A stretch of DNA of 64,000 nucleotides. Origin: Thalassobacillus devorans (GTDB taxonomy: Bacteria > Bacillota > Bacilli > Bacillales > Halobacillaceae). Numbering within the stretch: position 1 is the stretch's first letter; each line of letters starts with the position of its first letter. A program made the position numbers and the translations under genes. Below, one piece after another: positions 62,247 through 64,000 of this stretch. Under the pieces are notes generated by a model. That model saw only the letters and a list, made by a program, of their open reading frames with translations. It was not told the origin of the DNA and ran no database searches. Location of the stretch: the NCBI RefSeq assembly GCF_900176565.1, contig NZ_FXEH01000006.1, positions 1,426,001-1,490,000 on the forward strand. The letters run 5' to 3'.

Positions 62247-63308
62247 TTACAACGTAATTAATTCTTTAGGTGATTGGCTCAGACGCTCATTACCCGATTC
62301 CGTAATGAGAGCATCATCTTCAATTCTGCAACCGCCTACTCCCGGCACATAGATACCTGGTTCTACTGTGACTACCATTCCAGCTTCCAAAACTTTGTCG
62401 CTGCGAGGTGACAAACCAGGACCTTCATGAACATCCAATCCTAGTCCATGCCCTGTAGAATGACCAAAATATTCACCGTAACCCTTTTCTTTAATATAAT
62501 CACGTGTCAGGTCATCTGCTTCTTTGCCTGTAATTCCAGCAGCTAACCCTTTCATACCACGTAACTGCGCTTCTAGTACGGTATCATAAATTTCCTTCAG
62601 CTCATCACTGATCTGCCCTACAGCAACTGTGCGGGTAATATCAGAACAATAGCCTTTATATAATGCCCCGAAATCCAAGGTGACAAGTTCTCCGGACTGG
62701 ATCTCTTTTTCCGAAGCTACTCCGTGAGGATAAGCAGACCTTTCTCCAGAGGCTACGATGATGTCAAAACTCGAGGAAGTAGCACCTTGCTTACGCATAA
62801 AGAATTCCAGTTCATTGGCCACATCAACTTCTCTGATACCGGGTTTAATGTAGGAAAGGATGTGGTCGAAAGCGTCATCTGCGATTTTAACAGCATCCTT
62901 TAATATACTAATCTCTTCATCTGTCTTTATCAACCTCAACTTTTCCACAAGACCAGATGTAGGTACGAGCTCAGCGCCTAACTTCTCCTCGTACTGACGA
63001 TGACTGCCGTATGTAAGTAAGTCTTGTTCGAAACCGGCAGTCTTCACTCCCAATCGGTCGACCTGGGCAGCAATCTCGTCGACTAATGACTGCTTATGTT
63101 CCACTATTTCATAACCTTTCGCCTGTTCTTCTGCCTGTTTTGTGTACCGAAAATCCGTAATGAGCAACGCTTCTTCCGCTGTAATTAGTACGGCCCCGGC
63201 AGTTCCTGTAAAATTAGTCAGGTAGCGTCTGTTTTTATCACTCGTCACTAGTAATGCGTCAATATCCATGTCTTGTATGCTTTGTCTAATGCCCCTGATT
63301 TTATCCAT
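62247..63308 (-). CDS. pepP: Xaa-Pro peptidase (YqhT family)
   Basis: The 353-residue M24 metallopeptidase has a creatinase-like N-terminal domain (1-125). Metal ligands lie in [37 protein letters not shown] and [13 protein letters not shown]. It cleaves N-terminal residues before proline. It lies 3 bp after aroQ. Confidence 0.94.
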   Translation of the reverse strand: MDKIRGIRQSIQDMDIDALLVTSDKNRRYLTNFTGTAGAVLITAEEALLITDFRYTKQAEEQAKGYEIVEHKQSLVDEIAAQVDRLGVKTAGFEQDLLTYGSHRQYEEKLGAELVPTSGLVEKLRLIKTDEEISILKDAVKIADDAFDHILSYIKPGIREVDVANELEFFMRKQGATSSSFDIIVASGERSAYPHGVASEKEIQSGELVTLDFGALYKGYCSDITRTVAVGQISDELKEIYDTVLEAQLRGMKGLAAGITGKEADDLTRDYIKEKGYGEYFGHSTGHGLGLDVHEGPGLSPRSDKVLEAGMVVTVEPGIYVPGVGGCRIEDDALITESGNERLSQSPKELITL

Positions 63309-63310
63309 AT

Positions 63311-63757
63311 TTACCTTCTCCCTTCGAAACTTTCCATTAATGCTAACGCAGCCAGGCGATAACCAAGGAGGCCGAACCCGACGATTTGCCCCTGGCAGAC
63401 TGGGGAGAGCATCGATTGATGCCGGAATGATTCCCGCTGATGGACATTTGAAATATGAACCTCCACTACAGGAACTTCAATAGCACTGATAGCATCCCGC
63501 AAGCCAATGCTCGTATGCGTATATGCAGCAGGATTAAAAATTACACCTTCATATTTCCCTTCTGCCTGTTGAATGGCATCGATCAAGTCACCTTCATGGT
63601 TCGATTGATACTCATCCACTTCGATTCCCTTTTCAGCGGCAGTTTCTCTTGCCAGCTTTACAGCATCATCCAGGGTGCCATGCCCGTATATACCTGGTTC
63701 TCTTTTTCCTAATAAATTTAAATTTGGTCCATTTAAAACCAGCAAGCGTTTCATCAT
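63311..63757 (-). CDS. aroQ: Type II 3-dehydroquinate dehydratase
   Basis: The protein has 148 residues from MMKRLLVLNGPNLNLLGKRE, with GGAGAGAT upstream; the frame start at 63805 has no site. Family motifs are NGPNLNLLG, IFNPAAYTHTSIGLRDAI and EVHISNVHQRE. It dehydrates 3-dehydroquinate in the shikimate pathway. Confidence 0.95.
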   Translation of the reverse strand: MMKRLLVLNGPNLNLLGKREPGIYGHGTLDDAVKLARETAAEKGIEVDEYQSNHEGDLIDAIQQAEGKYEGVIFNPAAYTHTSIGLRDAISAIEVPVVEVHISNVHQRESFRHQSMLSPVCQGQIVGFGLLGYRLAALALMESFEGRR

Positions 63758-63826
63758 GATCTCTCCAGTGCTTCGTAGAATATTCACACAAATCAATCTT
63801 ATCATACTTCCATGGGCTTTTAATAA

Positions 63827-64000
63827 TCATTTCCCTGAAGCATCGCCATCAGCTGGCTGATTAAGATCATGATATTCATATGATATGGAATACCCGATAA
63901 ACGTACCGTATAAAACAAATAAGCAAATCGTCGTGACAATCGTATCACTTGTCATATCCGGAAGAGCAGGAACAGCTGCAAAAATAGGGTTCAATAAATA
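63827..64000 (-). CDS. yqhR: YqhR family membrane protein, C-terminal fragment
   Basis: The open minus frame of 57 codons to TGA (63827-63829) runs off the window edge, so the N-terminus is missing. It reads YLLNPIFAAVPALPDMTSDT and then a membrane helix (TICLFVLYGTFIGYSISYEY) and a polar tail. Its position upstream of aroQ and the C-terminal helix match Bacillus YqhR, of unknown function. Confidence 0.7.
   Translation of the reverse strand, partial: YLLNPIFAAVPALPDMTSDTIVTTICLFVLYGTFIGYSISYEYHDLNQPADGDASGK

Noticed and set aside
1-64000. CRISPR array, tRNA or rRNA genes
   Set aside because: No regularly spaced repeat array and no tRNA- or rRNA-like sequence was noticed when reading the window.

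Overview
The window is chromosomal DNA of a spore-forming, low-GC Gram-positive bacterium of the family Bacillaceae. Reading away from the right edge, the gene order (yqhR-aroQ-pepP-efp-spoIIIA operon-accBC-yqhY-nusB-folD-xseAB-ispA-dxs-tlyA-argR-recN-spoIVB-spo0A, then the bkd cluster) matches the classic Bacillus arrangement. An OLE RNA gene with its partner gene oapA between ispA and dxs, a methylmalonyl-CoA mutase gene and a proline-catabolic put operon point to one of the halophilic or alkaliphilic genera (Halobacillus, Virgibacillus, Oceanobacillus or Alkalihalobacillus type). The species cannot be named from this sequence alone.

Layout. 0-9.7 kb: methylmalonyl-CoA mutase (cut by the edge), the stressosome peptide Prli42, an L,D-transpeptidase, an ArAE-type membrane protein, putR-putC-putB for proline catabolism, bacilliredoxin brxB, and an S-box-controlled homocysteine methyltransferase. 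9.7-20.2 kb: the SigL/BkdR-controlled branched-chain keto acid operon ptb-bcd-buk-lpdV-bkdAA-bkdAB-bkdB with its activator gene bkdR, then a DUF2627 gene. 20.3-20.8 kb: one copy of a structured ~0.53 kb repeat whose inverted partner lies at 53.1-53.6 kb. 21-25 kb: a cNMP/CBS/DUF294 protein, a DEDDh exonuclease and an aspartate kinase.

25.3-40.2 kb: a 14.9 kb integrative element inserted into the 3' end of spo0A, bounded by a 53-bp perfect direct repeat (attL 25323-25375, attR 40207-40259). The element rebuilds the last codons of spo0A with synonymous changes, so Spo0A is intact. A 20-codon remnant of the original gene end, next to its original terminator, is stranded at attL. The element encodes a tyrosine recombinase, a lambda-like switch (small XRE repressor facing an early promoter that contains palindromic operators), two further XRE proteins, two winged-helix candidate replication or regulatory proteins, a PemK-like toxin-antitoxin pair with a palindromic operator, a candidate type I toxin with antisense RNA, a phage tape measure protein, and many small unknown genes. 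No recognisable capsid, portal, terminase, lysis or relaxase gene is present. It looks like a phage satellite, a plasmid-like integrative element or a reduced prophage.

40.2-64 kb: spo0A, spoIVB, recN, argR, tlyA, dxs, oapA, OLE RNA, ispA, xseB, xseA, folD, nusB, the second structured repeat, yqhY, accC, accB, the eight-gene spoIIIA operon behind a SigE-like promoter, efp, pepP, aroQ and the end of yqhR. The window thus combines sporulation control (spo0A, spoIVB, spoIIIA), isoprenoid and fatty-acid precursor synthesis, and branched-chain and proline catabolism. A mobile element sits in the master sporulation gene.
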